Below, one piece after another: positions 28,532 through 40,053 of a stretch of DNA of 64,000 nt (the stretch's first letter is position 1; every line of letters starts with the position of its first letter). A model generated the notes under the pieces. The model was not told where the DNA came from and searched no databases. It worked only from the letters and a program-made list of their open reading frames with translations. The position numbers and the translations under genes were made by a program. The stretch comes from Streptomyces venezuelae (lineage in GTDB: Bacteria > Actinomycetota > Actinomycetes > Streptomycetales > Streptomycetaceae): the NCBI RefSeq assembly GCF_008642295.1, contig NZ_CP029190.1, positions 2,452,001 to 2,516,000 of the forward strand. Direction: 5' to 3'.

Positions 28532-30289
28532 TCAGCCGAAGAGGTCGAACTGGCCCCAGGCCGTCCCGTAGTGCTGTCGCGACCCGAAGGTCGGACCCGA
28601 GACGCCCGTGACGTTCCCGGTGCCCGGGAACAGCCACAGCACGTCGCCCTCACGGGCCAGCAGGTCGGGGGTGCCGTCGTTGTTCACATCGCCGGGCGTG
28701 GCGAACCGGCTGTAGGTCTTGCCCAGCGTGGTCACCTGGACGCGCGGCTCGAAGGCCTTCAGACCGGCGTTGCCGGTCCCCTTGTAGAGGTAGACCGCGC
28801 CGGCGGCGGTGCGGGCCAGCAGATCGGCCTTGCCGTCGCGGTTGAAGTCTCCGTGGCCGACCAGGTTCTGGTACGTCTGCCAGCCCGGCCCGGCGTCGAC
28901 CTCGGGGGCGAAGCCGCCGCGGCCGTCACCGGGGTGGATGATCAGCTTGCCGCTGTCGTACACCGAGAGCAGGTCGGGCAGGTCGTCGCCGGTGACATCG
29001 CCGGGCGCAACGAACGCCCGGCGGGTCTGCCAGCCGCCGGTGAGCTTGGTGTCCTGCCAGCCCTTCCCGGTGACCTGGTGGGTCCAGAACAGGTCGCCCG
29101 CGGTGGTGCGGCGGACGATGTCCTGGACGCCGTCCCGGTCCAGGTCGGTCTGTACGGCCAGGTTGGTGGAGCGGTAGTCGCCCGGCACCGCCGCCTGCCA
29201 GGAGAGCCGGCCGGTCAGCGAGTGGAACGGGAACAGCGTGCCGTCGGAGGCCCGGCGGGCCAGCATGTCGGCCTTGCCGTCCTTGTTCCAGTCGGTGTCG
29301 TTCACCCGGGCCCGGATCGCTCCGGAGTAGGTGCTCGCCTTGGCGTAGACCCCGTAGGCGCCCTTGTAGACGCAGCCGTCGACGCCCCAGGAGACCACGC
29401 CGATCAGCCGGCCGTTGCGGACCAGCGGACCGCCGGAGTCACCGTTGCAGGCGGTGTTGGTGCCCGAGTCGCTGCCCGTGGCGGGCTGGCCGGCGCAGAC
29501 CATGTGGTTCGGGACCAGGTTGCTCCCCCAGAACTGCGCGCAGGTCTGGTCCGACACCAGGGGCATGCCGACCCTCTTGAGGCTCGGCGAGAGGGCCTGA
29601 CTGGTGGAGGTGTAGCGGCCCCAGCCGTAGGCGTCGGCGTACTGGCCGGCCTGGTACAGGCCGGTGTCCGTGCTGCGCGCCATCGGCAGCGGCTTGACGT
29701 CCACCGGCTGGCTCAGGGTCAGCACGGCCACGTCGTTGTCCGTGCGGACGGTGTCGTACCCCGAGTGGAGCCACTGGCGGCTGACGGTCACCGGGGTGCC
29801 GCCGTGCCAGTTGGTCACCTGGGAGGCGTCCGTGGTCGGGAGCTTGGTCGCGCCCACCACCACGACGCTGTCCAGGGTCCAGTCGAGGCCTTCGACGCAG
29901 TGTGCGGCGGTGAGGATCTTCGTCGGGGCGACGACCGTGCCACCGCAGAAGAACGCCTCGTCGTCGCTGCGGTCGGTGGTGTTGCGGTTGTCGAGGTAGT
30001 GCAGCTGCGCCATCCAGGGCGCGTTGGCGATGGTCTCGCCGGTGCCACCGATGATCATCGGGGCGGCCTGCTGGGGTCCGGACGGCTTCGGGGCGGGGGC
30101 GGGGGTCTTGGAGACCGTCCGCTTCGCCTGGTCGGCCGTCATGGACTTGGCAACCCGTTCGCCGAGTTCGCGCTTGGTGGGAACCGGCTGGGAAGCGGCC
30201 TGCGCGCCGGTGGCCGTCAGCCCTGTACCGAACAGGGCGAGGACGGACACGGCGACGGGGACCGCGAGGCGCGAAGTGCCTATGTGCAC
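28532..30289 (-). CDS. Secreted trypsin-like serine protease with C-terminal FG-GAP/VCBS repeats
   Basis: A signal peptide (residues 1 to about 31, TGAQA-AS) and a propeptide-like stretch lead to the mature start IIGGTGETIANAPWMAQL. The S1 triad is His in LTAAHCVEG, Asp in TDNDVAVLTL and Ser in CNGDSGGPLV. The second half (about 335-585) holds repeated calcium-binding-like motifs of the FG-GAP type, e.g. DWNKDGKADML, DLDRDGVQDIV, DVTGDDLPDLL, DFNRDGKADLL and DVNNDGTPDLL, predicted to form a beta-propeller adhesion or substrate domain. The GTG at 30287-30289 has AAGGA eight bases upstream. 585 residues. Confidence 0.95.
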   Translation of the reverse strand: MHIGTSRLAVPVAVSVLALFGTGLTATGAQAASQPVPTKRELGERVAKSMTADQAKRTVSKTPAPAPKPSGPQQAAPMIIGGTGETIANAPWMAQLHYLDNRNTTDRSDDEAFFCGGTVVAPTKILTAAHCVEGLDWTLDSVVVVGATKLPTTDASQVTNWHGGTPVTVSRQWLHSGYDTVRTDNDVAVLTLSQPVDVKPLPMARSTDTGLYQAGQYADAYGWGRYTSTSQALSPSLKRVGMPLVSDQTCAQFWGSNLVPNHMVCAGQPATGSDSGTNTACNGDSGGPLVRNGRLIGVVSWGVDGCVYKGAYGVYAKASTYSGAIRARVNDTDWNKDGKADMLARRASDGTLFPFHSLTGRLSWQAAVPGDYRSTNLAVQTDLDRDGVQDIVRRTTAGDLFWTHQVTGKGWQDTKLTGGWQTRRAFVAPGDVTGDDLPDLLSVYDSGKLIIHPGDGRGGFAPEVDAGPGWQTYQNLVGHGDFNRDGKADLLARTAAGAVYLYKGTGNAGLKAFEPRVQVTTLGKTYSRFATPGDVNNDGTPDLLAREGDVLWLFPGTGNVTGVSGPTFGSRQHYGTAWGQFDLFG

Positions 30290-30341
30290 GCGCGGATCCT
30301 TCTTTTCTGCCGTGGAGTTGAGAGGTGCGGTGATCTTACGG

Positions 30342-30379
30342 CAGCGCCGCCCCCACCCGGACGGGTGGGGGCGGCGCTG
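30342..30379 (-). terminator. Perfect 17-bp hairpin after rho
   Basis: A 17-bp GC-rich stem with a 4-base loop lies 27 bases after the rho stop on the minus strand. Confidence 0.9.
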
Positions 30380-30406
30380 GACGTACGCGAGGTGGTGCCG
30401 GGCGTA

Positions 30407-32494
<2,088 letters not shown>

Positions 32495-32893
32495 GAAGGG
32501 TCCTTCCCTGGAGCGGACGTCGGCCTGTCTGGCTCGGCGACCGGTTGTGCTGTCCGACCTCGGTCCTAGGTGTGGACCGTGCCGGGGCGGTGGTCCGCCG
32601 CTATCGATACATCCCGATACGGCGGAGAGATACGAGATAACGTGCTTGGGTTCCGGCGAGAAGCCCCCCAGCTGGAAGCGTGGGAATGTGTCACGCCGAT
32701 TCCGGAGCGTGCTCGAAACTGCTTGGCAGCGATCAAAGCAGTTGGGGAGGCTCCCGGAAGAAAAGTGGTCCCTGATGAGGACACTGAGCACCGAGCCCTT
32801 GCGGCTTCGGATGCGCACTTGAGACTAACACTACCGGATCCAACAGACATTCCCCCTCTCACTCACCGGCAATCGCGCTCTTCCGCCCGGACC
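32495..32893. other. Intergenic region upstream of rho; no gene seen
   Basis: About 400 bases between the rho start and the thrB terminator. Open frames here do not look coding. The block around 32600-32780 is less GC-rich than its surroundings and probably holds the rho promoter and a long leader, consistent with Rho autoregulation in other bacteria. I could not assign hexamers with confidence. Confidence 0.5.
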
Positions 32894-32922
32894 GGCGGGG
32901 TGGCCTGCCCGACCACCCCGCC
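32894..32922 (-). terminator. Hairpin after thrB
   Basis: GGCGGGGTGG (32894-32903) pairs with CCACCCCGCC (32913-32922), 15 bases after the thrB stop. Confidence 0.8.
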
Positions 32923-32937
32923 CCCGGCGGCTGCTGT

Positions 32938-33864
32938 TCAGCCGCCCTGGTTGCCCAGCGGAAGTACGCTCGCGCCCGCGGCGTCGAGTGCGAGCCGGTT
33001 GGCCGCCCACCCCTCGCCCGCGAGCTGCGCGACCTTGTCAGCCGCGCCGTTGTCGACCAGCGCGAGGACCGTGGGGCCCGCGCCGGAGATGACCGCGGGC
33101 ACTCCGTCCGCCCGCAGCCGGTTCACCAGTGCCACGCTCTCGGGCATGGCCGGAGACCGGTATTCCTGGTGGAGCCGGTCCTCGGTGGCGGGCAGCAGCA
33201 GCTCGGGACGCCTGGTCAGGGCCTCCACGAGCAGGCCTGCGCGACCCGCGTTGACGGCCGCGTCCACATGCGGGACGGTGCGCGGCAGCAGGCCGCGCGC
33301 GGTCTCCGTCAGGACCGGCTTGGACGGGACGAAGACCACCGGAACGATGGAATCCGCGGGGTCCATCCTGATCGCCTTGGCACTGCCGCCGTCCATCCAG
33401 GCCAGGGTGAAGCCGCCGAGCAGACAGGCGGCGACGTTGTCGGGGTGGCCCTCGATCTCGGTGGCGAGTTCGAGCAGGGCCGCGTCGTCGAGCTTGGCCT
33501 CGCCGCCTATGGTGACGGCGCGGGCGGCGACGATGCCGGCGCAGATGGCGGCGGAGGAGGAGCCGAGGCCGCGGCCGTGCGGGATGCGGTTGGCGCAGAC
33601 GACCTCGAGGCCGCGCGGCTGCCCGCCGAGCAGGTCGAAGGCCGTGCGCATGGAACGTACGAGCAGGTGGCTCTCGTCGCGGGGCAGCGTCTCGGCGCCC
33701 TCGCCCGCGATGTCGATGTTCAGGCCGGAGTCGGCCACCCGGACCACGACGTCGTCGTAGAGCCCCAGGGCCAGGCCCAGGGCATCGAAGCCGGGGCCGA
33801 GGTTGGCACTGCTGGCGGGGACGCGCACCCGTACGGCGGCGGCGCGGAAGGCGGGACCGGCCAT
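32938..33864 (-). CDS. thrB: Homoserine kinase
   Basis: GHMP kinase phosphorylating homoserine in threonine biosynthesis. VRVPASSANLGPGFDALG near residue 12 and the ATP loop HGRGLGSSSAAICAG near 90 are diagnostic, with AVISGAGPTVLAL at the C-terminus. 308 residues from the ATG at 33862-33864. It lies downstream of thrC but has its own 318-base upstream gap with a terminator, so it is probably transcribed separately. Confidence 0.97.
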   Translation of the reverse strand: MAGPAFRAAAVRVRVPASSANLGPGFDALGLALGLYDDVVVRVADSGLNIDIAGEGAETLPRDESHLLVRSMRTAFDLLGGQPRGLEVVCANRIPHGRGLGSSSAAICAGIVAARAVTIGGEAKLDDAALLELATEIEGHPDNVAACLLGGFTLAWMDGGSAKAIRMDPADSIVPVVFVPSKPVLTETARGLLPRTVPHVDAAVNAGRAGLLVEALTRRPELLLPATEDRLHQEYRSPAMPESVALVNRLRADGVPAVISGAGPTVLALVDNGAADKVAQLAGEGWAANRLALDAAGASVLPLGNQGG

Positions 33865-34131
33865 CGCTCGATGACACTCCTTGTGGCTGTGCGAGATCTC
33901 ACTCGGGGACCTGCTGGGGATCTTTGGGGATCTTCCGCTGTGAATGTACTGGAGAACGTACGACACCCGAAGGCCCTCGGGGCAGCACCGCGTCATATGC
34001 GCGGTGGCGGATGTAAGTACAGCGTATCGAAGGAAGGTTCTGTCGCGACATAGGGCGCACAGGAGGCGCACGATGCGTGTCGCGGCTCGCCGGTGCCCAG
34101 GCCGCAATTTTGCGGTGTTGCGCCCCGGCTT
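33865..34131. promoter_or_regulatory. Upstream region of thrB; promoter expected, no gene seen
   Basis: Between the thrB start and the thrC terminator, with AT-richer patches near 33930-34030. No open frame here looks coding. A separate thrB promoter is inferred from the strong terminator that precedes it. Confidence 0.4.
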
Positions 34132-34170
34132 GCCGGGTTTCCAAGGCCTGTGAGGCCTTGGAAACCCGGC
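34132..34170 (-). terminator. Perfect 18-bp hairpin after thrC
   Basis: Arms 34132-34149 and 34153-34170 pair perfectly around a GTG loop, 12 bases past the thrC stop. Confidence 0.93.
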
Positions 34171-34182
34171 AGCTGCCGTATG

Positions 34183-35253
34183 TCAGACCAGGCCGAGACG
34201 GATGGCAGCGGCCTCGGCGTCCACCGGAACGGTGACCGGCTGCGGTGCACCGGCGATCGCCCAGTCGGGGTCCTTCAGGCCGTTGCCCGTGACGGTGCAC
34301 ACGATCTTCTGTCCCGGGTCGACCAGACCCAGCTCCGCGGCCTTGAGCAGGCCGGCCACCGAAGCGGCCGAGGCCGGCTCCACGAAGACGCCCTCCTGGG
34401 AGGCCAACAGCCGGTAGGCCGCCAGGATCTGACGGTCCGTGACCTCGTCGATGAAGCCGCCCGACTCGTCCCGGGCCGCGAGCGCGTACTCCCAGGAGGC
34501 CGGGTTGCCGATCCGGATCGCGGTGGCGATGGTGTGCGGCTCCTTGACGACCTCGCCGCGCACGATGGGCGCGGAACCGGAGGCCTGGAAACCCCACACA
34601 CGGGGCGTACGGGAGGCCGGTCCGTCGGCCTTGTACTCCTTGAAGCCCCGCCAGTACGCGGTGATGTTGCCGGCGTTGCCGACGGGCAGCACATGGATGT
34701 CGGGGGCGTCGCCCAGCGCGTCCACGATCTCGAACGCGGCCGTCTTCTGGCCCTCGATGCGCACCGGGTTGACGGAATTGACCAGCGCGACCGGGTAGTT
34801 GTCGGACAGCCGGCGGGCCAGCGTCAGGCAGTCGTCGAAGTTGCCGTCCACCTGGAGGATCTTGGCGCCGTGCACCAGCGCCTGGCCCATCTTGCCGAGC
34901 GCGATCTTGCCCTGCGGGACCAGTACGGCGGAGACCATCCCGGCGCGCACCGCATAGGCGGCGGCGGAGGCCGAGGTGTTGCCGGTGGAGGCGCAGATGA
35001 CCGCCTTGGCGCCCTCCTCCTTGGCCCGGGTGATCGCCATGGTCATGCCGCGGTCCTTGAAGGAACCGGTGGGGTTGGCGCCCTCCACCTTGAGGTGGAC
35101 CTCACAGCCGGTGCGCTCGGAGAGCACCTGTGCGGGGACGAGCGGCGTGCCGCCCTCGCGGAGCGTGACCACGGGAGTCGTGTCGGTCACCGGAAGGCGG
35201 TCCCGGTACTCCTCGATGATGCCGCGCCACTGGTGGGTGCGATTGCTGCTCAT
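34183..35253 (-). CDS. thrC: Threonine synthase
   Basis: PLP enzyme converting O-phosphohomoserine to threonine. 356 residues, short form. The PLP lysine is in [13 protein letters not shown] (about residue 65), and the phosphate loop is [13 protein letters not shown]. It lies 6 bases after hom, so the two form one operon. Confidence 0.97.
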   Translation of the reverse strand: MSSNRTHQWRGIIEEYRDRLPVTDTTPVVTLREGGTPLVPAQVLSERTGCEVHLKVEGANPTGSFKDRGMTMAITRAKEEGAKAVICASTGNTSASAAAYAVRAGMVSAVLVPQGKIALGKMGQALVHGAKILQVDGNFDDCLTLARRLSDNYPVALVNSVNPVRIEGQKTAAFEIVDALGDAPDIHVLPVGNAGNITAYWRGFKEYKADGPASRTPRVWGFQASGSAPIVRGEVVKEPHTIATAIRIGNPASWEYALAARDESGGFIDEVTDRQILAAYRLLASQEGVFVEPASAASVAGLLKAAELGLVDPGQKIVCTVTGNGLKDPDWAIAGAPQPVTVPVDAEAAAIRLGLV

Positions 35254-35259
35254 GGGTCC

Positions 35260-36552
35260 TTACTCCCCTTCAACACGCATGATGCTGGCGACACCGCGGA
35301 CGGTGTCGAGCTTCCGCAGCGCTTCGACGGTCCCGGAGAGGGCTGCGTCGGGTGCGCGGTGGGTGACGACGACGAGGGAGGCCTCACCGTCCTTACCCTG
35401 CTGCCGGACGGTGTCGATGGACACCCCGTGCTCGGCGAACACGGTCGCGACCTGGGCGAGGACACCCGGCTTGTCCGCCACATCGAGGCTGATGTGGTAG
35501 CGGGTGACGACCTCCCCCATGGGGCTGACCGGCAGCTGGGTGTACGCCGACTCGCCCGGCCCCGTTGCCTCGGCGAGCTTGTTGCGGCAGACGGCGACCA
35601 GGTCGCCGAGTACGGCCGAGGCGGTCGGCGAGCCGCCCGCCCCCGGACCGTAGAACATGAGCCGCCCGGCGGCCTCCGCCTCGACGAAGACGGCGTTGTA
35701 CGCCTCGCGGACGGAGGCGAGCGGGTGGCTGAGCGGGATCATCGCCGGGTGCACCCGCGCGGTGACGGACTCGCCGTCGGCCGCCCGCTCGCAGATGGCG
35801 AGGAGCTTGATGGTGCAGCCCATCCGCTTGGCGGAGGCGAAGTCGGCGGCGCTGACCTCGGTCATGCCCTCGCGGTGCACGTCGTCGAGCCGGACCCGGG
35901 TGTGGAAGGCGATGCCGGCCAGGATGGCGGCCTTGGCGGCGGCGTCGTAGCCCTCGACGTCGGCGGTGGGGTCGGCCTCGGCGTAACCGAGCGCGGTGGC
36001 CTCGTCCAGCGCCTCCTGGTAGCCGGCGCCGGTGGAGTCCATCTTGTCGAGGATGAAGTTGGTCGTGCCGTTGACGATGCCCATCACCCGGTTGATCTTG
36101 TCGCCGGCGAGGGACTCGCGCAGCGGCCGGATCAGCGGGATGGCACCGGCCACGGCGGCCTCGTAGTAGAGGTCCCTGCCGTGCTCCTCGGCGGCGGCGT
36201 GCAGGGTCGCGCCGTCCTGCGCCAGCAGCGCCTTGTTGGCGGAGACCACGGAGGCGCCGTGCTCGAACGCCGTGGTGATCAGCGTCCGGGCCGGCTCGAT
36301 GCCGCCGATGACCTCGATGACGACGTCGATGTCCCCGCGTTTGACCAGGGCGGTCGCATCGGTGGTGACCAGCGCCGGGTCGATGCCGTCGCGGACCTTG
36401 GAGGGGCGCCGTACGGCCACGCCGGCGAGCTCGACGGGGGCGCCGATCCTCTGCGTGAGGTCGTCGGCGTGCGTCGTCATGATGCGCGCCACCTCTGAGC
36501 CGACCACTCCACAGCCCAGCAGCGCCACCTTCAGCGGACGCGTACGCATCAT
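35260..36552 (-). CDS. hom: Homoserine dehydrogenase
   Basis: Reduces aspartate semialdehyde to homoserine. 430 residues: N-terminal Rossmann motif VALLGCGVVGSEVAR, then catalytic and substrate-binding residues in GIVNGTTNFIL and the AGYQEALDEATALGYAEADPTADVEG segment. A C-terminal ACT domain (YHISLDVADKPGVLAQVATVFAEHGVSI) suggests feedback inhibition by threonine. It starts ATG-ATG at 36552 with AAGGCG upstream; the second ATG is equally possible. Confidence 0.97.
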   Translation of the reverse strand: MMRTRPLKVALLGCGVVGSEVARIMTTHADDLTQRIGAPVELAGVAVRRPSKVRDGIDPALVTTDATALVKRGDIDVVIEVIGGIEPARTLITTAFEHGASVVSANKALLAQDGATLHAAAEEHGRDLYYEAAVAGAIPLIRPLRESLAGDKINRVMGIVNGTTNFILDKMDSTGAGYQEALDEATALGYAEADPTADVEGYDAAAKAAILAGIAFHTRVRLDDVHREGMTEVSAADFASAKRMGCTIKLLAICERAADGESVTARVHPAMIPLSHPLASVREAYNAVFVEAEAAGRLMFYGPGAGGSPTASAVLGDLVAVCRNKLAEATGPGESAYTQLPVSPMGEVVTRYHISLDVADKPGVLAQVATVFAEHGVSIDTVRQQGKDGEASLVVVTHRAPDAALSGTVEALRKLDTVRGVASIMRVEGE

Positions 36553-36630
36553 GAGACCTACGCCTTTCGATCTTTTGATCACTTCGATCAGCCCCGGCCC
36601 GCGGTCTTGCGGGCCGGTTGTGTGAACCAG

Positions 36631-36677
36631 TCTCACTCAATGGACAGCGGATTCCATCTTCGGTCCATTGAGTGAGA
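36631..36677 (-). terminator. 15-bp inverted repeat between lysA and hom
   Basis: Arms 36631-36645 and 36663-36677 (TCTCACTCAATGGAC and its complement) pair perfectly around a 17-base loop. It is AT-richer than the other terminators here and lies 38 bases after the lysA stop and about 80 bases before hom. It may be a terminator or an operator for the hom promoter. Confidence 0.7.
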
Positions 36678-36714
36678 TGTCTATTTCATCATCCGAGTCC
36701 GTCAGCCGAGTCCA

Positions 36715-38106
36715 TCAGCCGAGGTCGAGACGCAGGAGATCTTCCTCCGTCTCCCGGCGGACGATCACCCGTGCCGCCCCGTCGCGCACGGCCACCACGG
36801 GCGGCCGGAGGACGTGGTTGTAGTTGCTGGCCATGGACCGGCAGTACGCGCCGGTGGCGGGCACGGCGATGAGATCGCCCGGCGCGAGGTCGGCCGGCAG
36901 GAACGCGTCCTTGACGACGATGTCCCCGCTCTCGCAGTGCTTGCCGACGACCCGGGCGAGCATCGGCTCGGCCTCGGAGCGGCGGGAGACCAGGGCCACG
37001 CTGTACTCGGCGTCGTAGAGGGCGGTCCGGATGTTGTCGGACATGCCGCCGTCCACGCTGACGTACGTCCGCAGGCCCTCCAGCGGCTTGACCGTCCCGA
37101 CCTCGTACAGGGTGAAGGCGGTGGGGCCGACGATGGCGCGGCCGGGCTCCACGGAGATGCGCGGGGCGCGCAGGCCGGCGGACTCGCATTCGCGGGCGAC
37201 GATCTCGTTGAGCGCCTTGGCGATCTCGTGCGGCTCGCGCGGGTCGTCCTCGGAGGTGTAGGCGATGCCCAGGCCGCCGCCGAGGTCGATCTCGGGCAGC
37301 TCGATGCCGTGCTCGTCGCGTACGGCGGCCAGCAGCTGCACCACGCGCTTGGCGGACACCTCGAAGCCGGCCATGTCGAAGATCTGCGAGCCGATGTGCG
37401 AGTGGATGCCGAGGACCTCCAGGCTGTCGTGCCCCAGGGCGCGCCGCACGGCCTCCGCGGCGGATCCGTCGGCGACGGCGATACCGAACTTCTGGTCCTC
37501 GTGCGCGGTCGCGATGAACTCGTGGGTGTGAGCCTCGACGCCGACGGTGACGCGGATCTGTACGGGCTGGCGGACACCGAGTTCGCGTGCGACATGCGCC
37601 ACCCGCGCGATCTCCTGGAAGGAGTCGAGCACGATCCGCCCGACCCCGGCCTCGATGGCCCGCCGGATCTCCGCCACGGACTTGTTGTTGCCGTGGAAGG
37701 CGATGCGCTCGGCGGGCATCTCGGCGGCCAGCGCGGTGGCCAGCTCCCCGCCGGAGCACACGTCGAGGTTCAGCCCTTCCTCCTTCAGCCAGCGCACGAC
37801 GGCCTTCGACAGGAACGCCTTTCCGGCATAGAACACGTCGGCGTCCTTGCCGAAGGCGTGCGCCCAGGCCCGGCAGCGCTGCCGGAAGTCCTCTTCGTCC
37901 AGGAAGTAGGCGGGGGTCCCGAACTCCTCGGCGAGCCGGGTGACTTCGATCCCGCCGACGCGGACCACGCCGTCCTCGCCGCGCCCGACGGTACGGGCCC
38001 AGACCTTCTCGTCCAGCGCGTTCAGGTCGGCGGGCGGCGGGGAGTAGTGCCCCTCGGGCAGGACGTCGGCGTGACGGGGCCCGGCGGGGTGCGCTGAACG
38101 GCTCAT
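36715..38106 (-). CDS. lysA: Diaminopimelate decarboxylase
   Basis: Last step of lysine biosynthesis, PLP-dependent. 463 residues. The PLP lysine is in FYAGKAFLSKAV (about residue 93). HIGSQIFDMAGF, GGGLGIAYTSED and the VEPGRAIVGP segment are typical of fold III decarboxylases, and CESGDIVV carries the active-site cysteine. It lies 19 bases after the nrtL gene in the same direction. Confidence 0.97.
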   Translation of the reverse strand: MSRSAHPAGPRHADVLPEGHYSPPPADLNALDEKVWARTVGRGEDGVVRVGGIEVTRLAEEFGTPAYFLDEEDFRQRCRAWAHAFGKDADVFYAGKAFLSKAVVRWLKEEGLNLDVCSGGELATALAAEMPAERIAFHGNNKSVAEIRRAIEAGVGRIVLDSFQEIARVAHVARELGVRQPVQIRVTVGVEAHTHEFIATAHEDQKFGIAVADGSAAEAVRRALGHDSLEVLGIHSHIGSQIFDMAGFEVSAKRVVQLLAAVRDEHGIELPEIDLGGGLGIAYTSEDDPREPHEIAKALNEIVARECESAGLRAPRISVEPGRAIVGPTAFTLYEVGTVKPLEGLRTYVSVDGGMSDNIRTALYDAEYSVALVSRRSEAEPMLARVVGKHCESGDIVVKDAFLPADLAPGDLIAVPATGAYCRSMASNYNHVLRPPVVAVRDGAARVIVRRETEEDLLRLDLG

Positions 38107-38125
38107 GTCTCTCTCTCGCTCATCA

Positions 38126-39136
38126 CTAGATCAGTTCGGGTGCTTCCACGCCGAGCAGGGTCAGGCCGCCGGCCAGCACCGTCCCGGCGGCTTCGGCAAG
38201 GGCCAGCCGGGCGCGGTGGGCGGCCTCGGGTTTCTCGTCCCCGAGGGGCAGCACCCCGTACTGGAAGTCGAGGAGGGCGTCGGCGATCACACCGAGGTGC
38301 CGGGCGAGGCGGTCGGGTTCGCCGTGGTGCGCGGCGGCCTCGAGAACGAGCGGGTGGTCGCCGAGCGCATCGCAGAGCGCCCGGGCGCCGGCGGTGTCAC
38401 CGACCTCGCCGGCCCGGCTGGTCAGCCCGATCTGCCGGGCGTTCCGGACGAGGGCACGACTGCGGGCGTGGGCGTACCGGACCTGGAAGTACGGATTGCT
38501 CTCGTGCTGCACCGCGAGGGCGGGCCCGAACGCGGGGGTCTCGCGGGGCGGGGTGGCGAGCATGGTCCAGCGCACGGTGCCGGCGTCGAAGCGGCGCAGG
38601 ACGTCGGCGGTATCGCGGCGGGTGAGGGGCGCGACGACGGGCGGGACGGCAGGCGGGACGGCGGGACCCGGCCCGGTCCCGGTCCCGGTCCCGGTCTCGA
38701 GCCCTTGACTGCACCGGATCCGCCGCACGACCTCCCGTACGACCCCTTCCCGGTCAACGGGCCCGGCGCCCACGAAGTCCCCACCGCGACAGAGACGCCC
38801 CTGCATCACCTGCTGCGCCTGCTCCACCTGCCGCACAACCCCCTCACCCCGCACTCCTCCGAGCTCGAAGTTGAGGAAGCCGGCCCCGGTGATCTCCACG
38901 GACCGGATGCCGGGCTCACCGGCGAGCCGGCCGGCGAGCAGCCGGGCGACCTCGGCGGGCCGCAGTCCGGCGGCCTTGGCGAGCGGAAAGGCGAGGGCGG
39001 TGGCGTACTCCCCGACCCCGCCGGGCCGGGTCCGCTCGACGACGACCCGCTCCGGAACGGGAGCGCTCAGCTCGCCACCCTCGACGGCGCCGCGCACGGC
39101 ACGCACGAGGAGGTGGGAGAGGTCGGCGGGGTTCAC
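38126..39136 (-). CDS. nrtL: ArgS-related anticodon-binding protein NrtL
   Basis: A paralogue of arginyl-tRNA synthetase lacking the catalytic HIGH/KMSKS core. The N-terminal Add domain part (VEITGAGFLNFEL) is joined by a Gly/Thr/Pro-rich linker to the C-terminal DALR anticodon-binding domain (YAHARSRALVRNARQIGL, DALLDFQYGVLPLGDE). It is found next to lysA in many Streptomyces. Function unclear; it cannot aminoacylate on this sequence. The linker is coded by 6-bp CCGGTC-type repeats near 38670-38697. The GTG at 39134-39136 has only a weak ribosome binding site. Confidence 0.88.
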   Translation of the reverse strand: MNPADLSHLLVRAVRGAVEGGELSAPVPERVVVERTRPGGVGEYATALAFPLAKAAGLRPAEVARLLAGRLAGEPGIRSVEITGAGFLNFELGGVRGEGVVRQVEQAQQVMQGRLCRGGDFVGAGPVDREGVVREVVRRIRCSQGLETGTGTGTGPGPAVPPAVPPVVAPLTRRDTADVLRRFDAGTVRWTMLATPPRETPAFGPALAVQHESNPYFQVRYAHARSRALVRNARQIGLTSRAGEVGDTAGARALCDALGDHPLVLEAAAHHGEPDRLARHLGVIADALLDFQYGVLPLGDEKPEAAHRARLALAEAAGTVLAGGLTLLGVEAPELI

Positions 39137-39205
39137 GGGACCAGCGTAGGCGAGAGACCCCCTCGGGCCGCGAAGGGTTTCGCCATGTGAACGCCGGGCC
39201 GAAAG

Positions 39206-39610
39206 CTAGGGGGTGATCCGCCCGGCGGCGACCCGCTTCCGCTCGACGAGCCGCCGTACGATCCGCACCAGCTCGGCCGGCTCGAAGGGTTTGGCGACGA
39301 AGGCGTCCACGCCGGCGGCGACCCCGGTCTCGACCTCGTACTGGGTGCAGGCACTGACGATGGCGACGGGCAGATCCCGGGTCCGCGGATCTGCCCGCAA
39401 CTGCGCCGCCGCACCGAACCCGCCCAGCCGCGGCATGACCACATCAAGGGTCACGACATCGGGCCGGACCTGATGCACCACATCCAGACACTCGGCACCA
39501 TCGGCCGCGGTCACGACCTCGAAGCCCTCCAGCTCGAGATTGACCTTGATCAGCTGCCGGATGACCTTGTTGTCGTCGACAACAAGCACCCGGCCCGAGG
39601 CGCCTGGCAC
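39206..39610 (-). CDS. Stand-alone receiver-domain response regulator
   Basis: 134 residues containing only a CheY-like receiver: acidic pocket VLVVDDNKVIR, phosphoacceptor Asp in VVTLDVVMPRLGG, Thr/Ser position in AIVSACT and Lys in FVAKPFEP. There is no output domain. The GTG at 39608-39610 gives MPGASGRVLVV, which fits the family; no strong ribosome binding site is visible, so the mRNA may be leaderless. No kinase lies nearby. Confidence 0.9.
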   Translation of the reverse strand: MPGASGRVLVVDDNKVIRQLIKVNLELEGFEVVTAADGAECLDVVHQVRPDVVTLDVVMPRLGGFGAAAQLRADPRTRDLPVAIVSACTQYEVETGVAAGVDAFVAKPFEPAELVRIVRRLVERKRVAAGRITP

Positions 39611-39764
39611 AACTCGAGAGTAGGTCGCCGCCGGCCCCCGCGTCCGGGTTTTCCCCACTTCCACCCCCTCCGAGCGACCCCACCCCCACTCCCCCGCAAA
39701 CCCGTTCCTGATCACCCCTCCGAAGCTGGTAGTGTTCTACCCGTCGCCGCAACGCGAACGACAC

Positions 39765-39836
39765 GCCCCCGTAGCTCAGGGGATAGAGCAACGGCCTCCG
39801 GAGCCGTGTGCGCAGGTTCGAATCCTGCCGGGGGCA
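39765..39836 (+). tRNA. tRNA-Arg (anticodon CCG)
   Basis: A complete cloverleaf: acceptor GCCCCCG with CGGGGGC, D arm GCTC/GAGC, anticodon stem ACGGC/GCCGT with loop CTCCGGA (anticodon CCG, reads CGG), T arm GCAGG-TTCGAAT-CCTGC. The discriminator is A and CCA is not encoded. Its 3' end is a likely attachment site for the element to the right. Confidence 0.97.
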
Positions 39837-39854
39837 CTTCGCAGGAAGTGCCCG

Positions 39855-39894
39855 AAGACCCCGCCGTCAGCGAGTTCGCTGAGGACGGGGTCTT
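39855..39894 (+). terminator. Hairpin after tRNA-Arg
   Basis: AAGACCCCG at the left pairs with CGGGGTCTT at the right, with GTCAGCGA/CGCTGA pairing inside. It starts 18 bases after the tRNA. Confidence 0.75.
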
Positions 39895-40002
39895 GGCGTA
39901 TGTGCAGCCGGGCGTGGGAATGGGCAGCCGTAGGACAGGGCCCGCGGCCTATTCGCGGTCTGGCGATCTCTCCGTCCCCACAGGTCAGCCCGGCACACGA
40001 CG

Positions 40003-40029
40003 AAGGCCCTTGCGGATCTCCAAGGGCCT
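40003..40029 (-). terminator. Hairpin after the integrase remnant
   Basis: AGGCCCTTG (40004-40012) pairs with CAAGGGCCT (40021-40029), 24 bases after the stop of the integrase remnant on the minus strand. Confidence 0.7.
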
Positions 40030-40053
40030 AAGTCCACGGCGGTGGACGGTCCG

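Noticed and set aside
34093..36498. Plus-strand open frame of 801 codons
   Set aside because: It is the shadow of thrC and hom.
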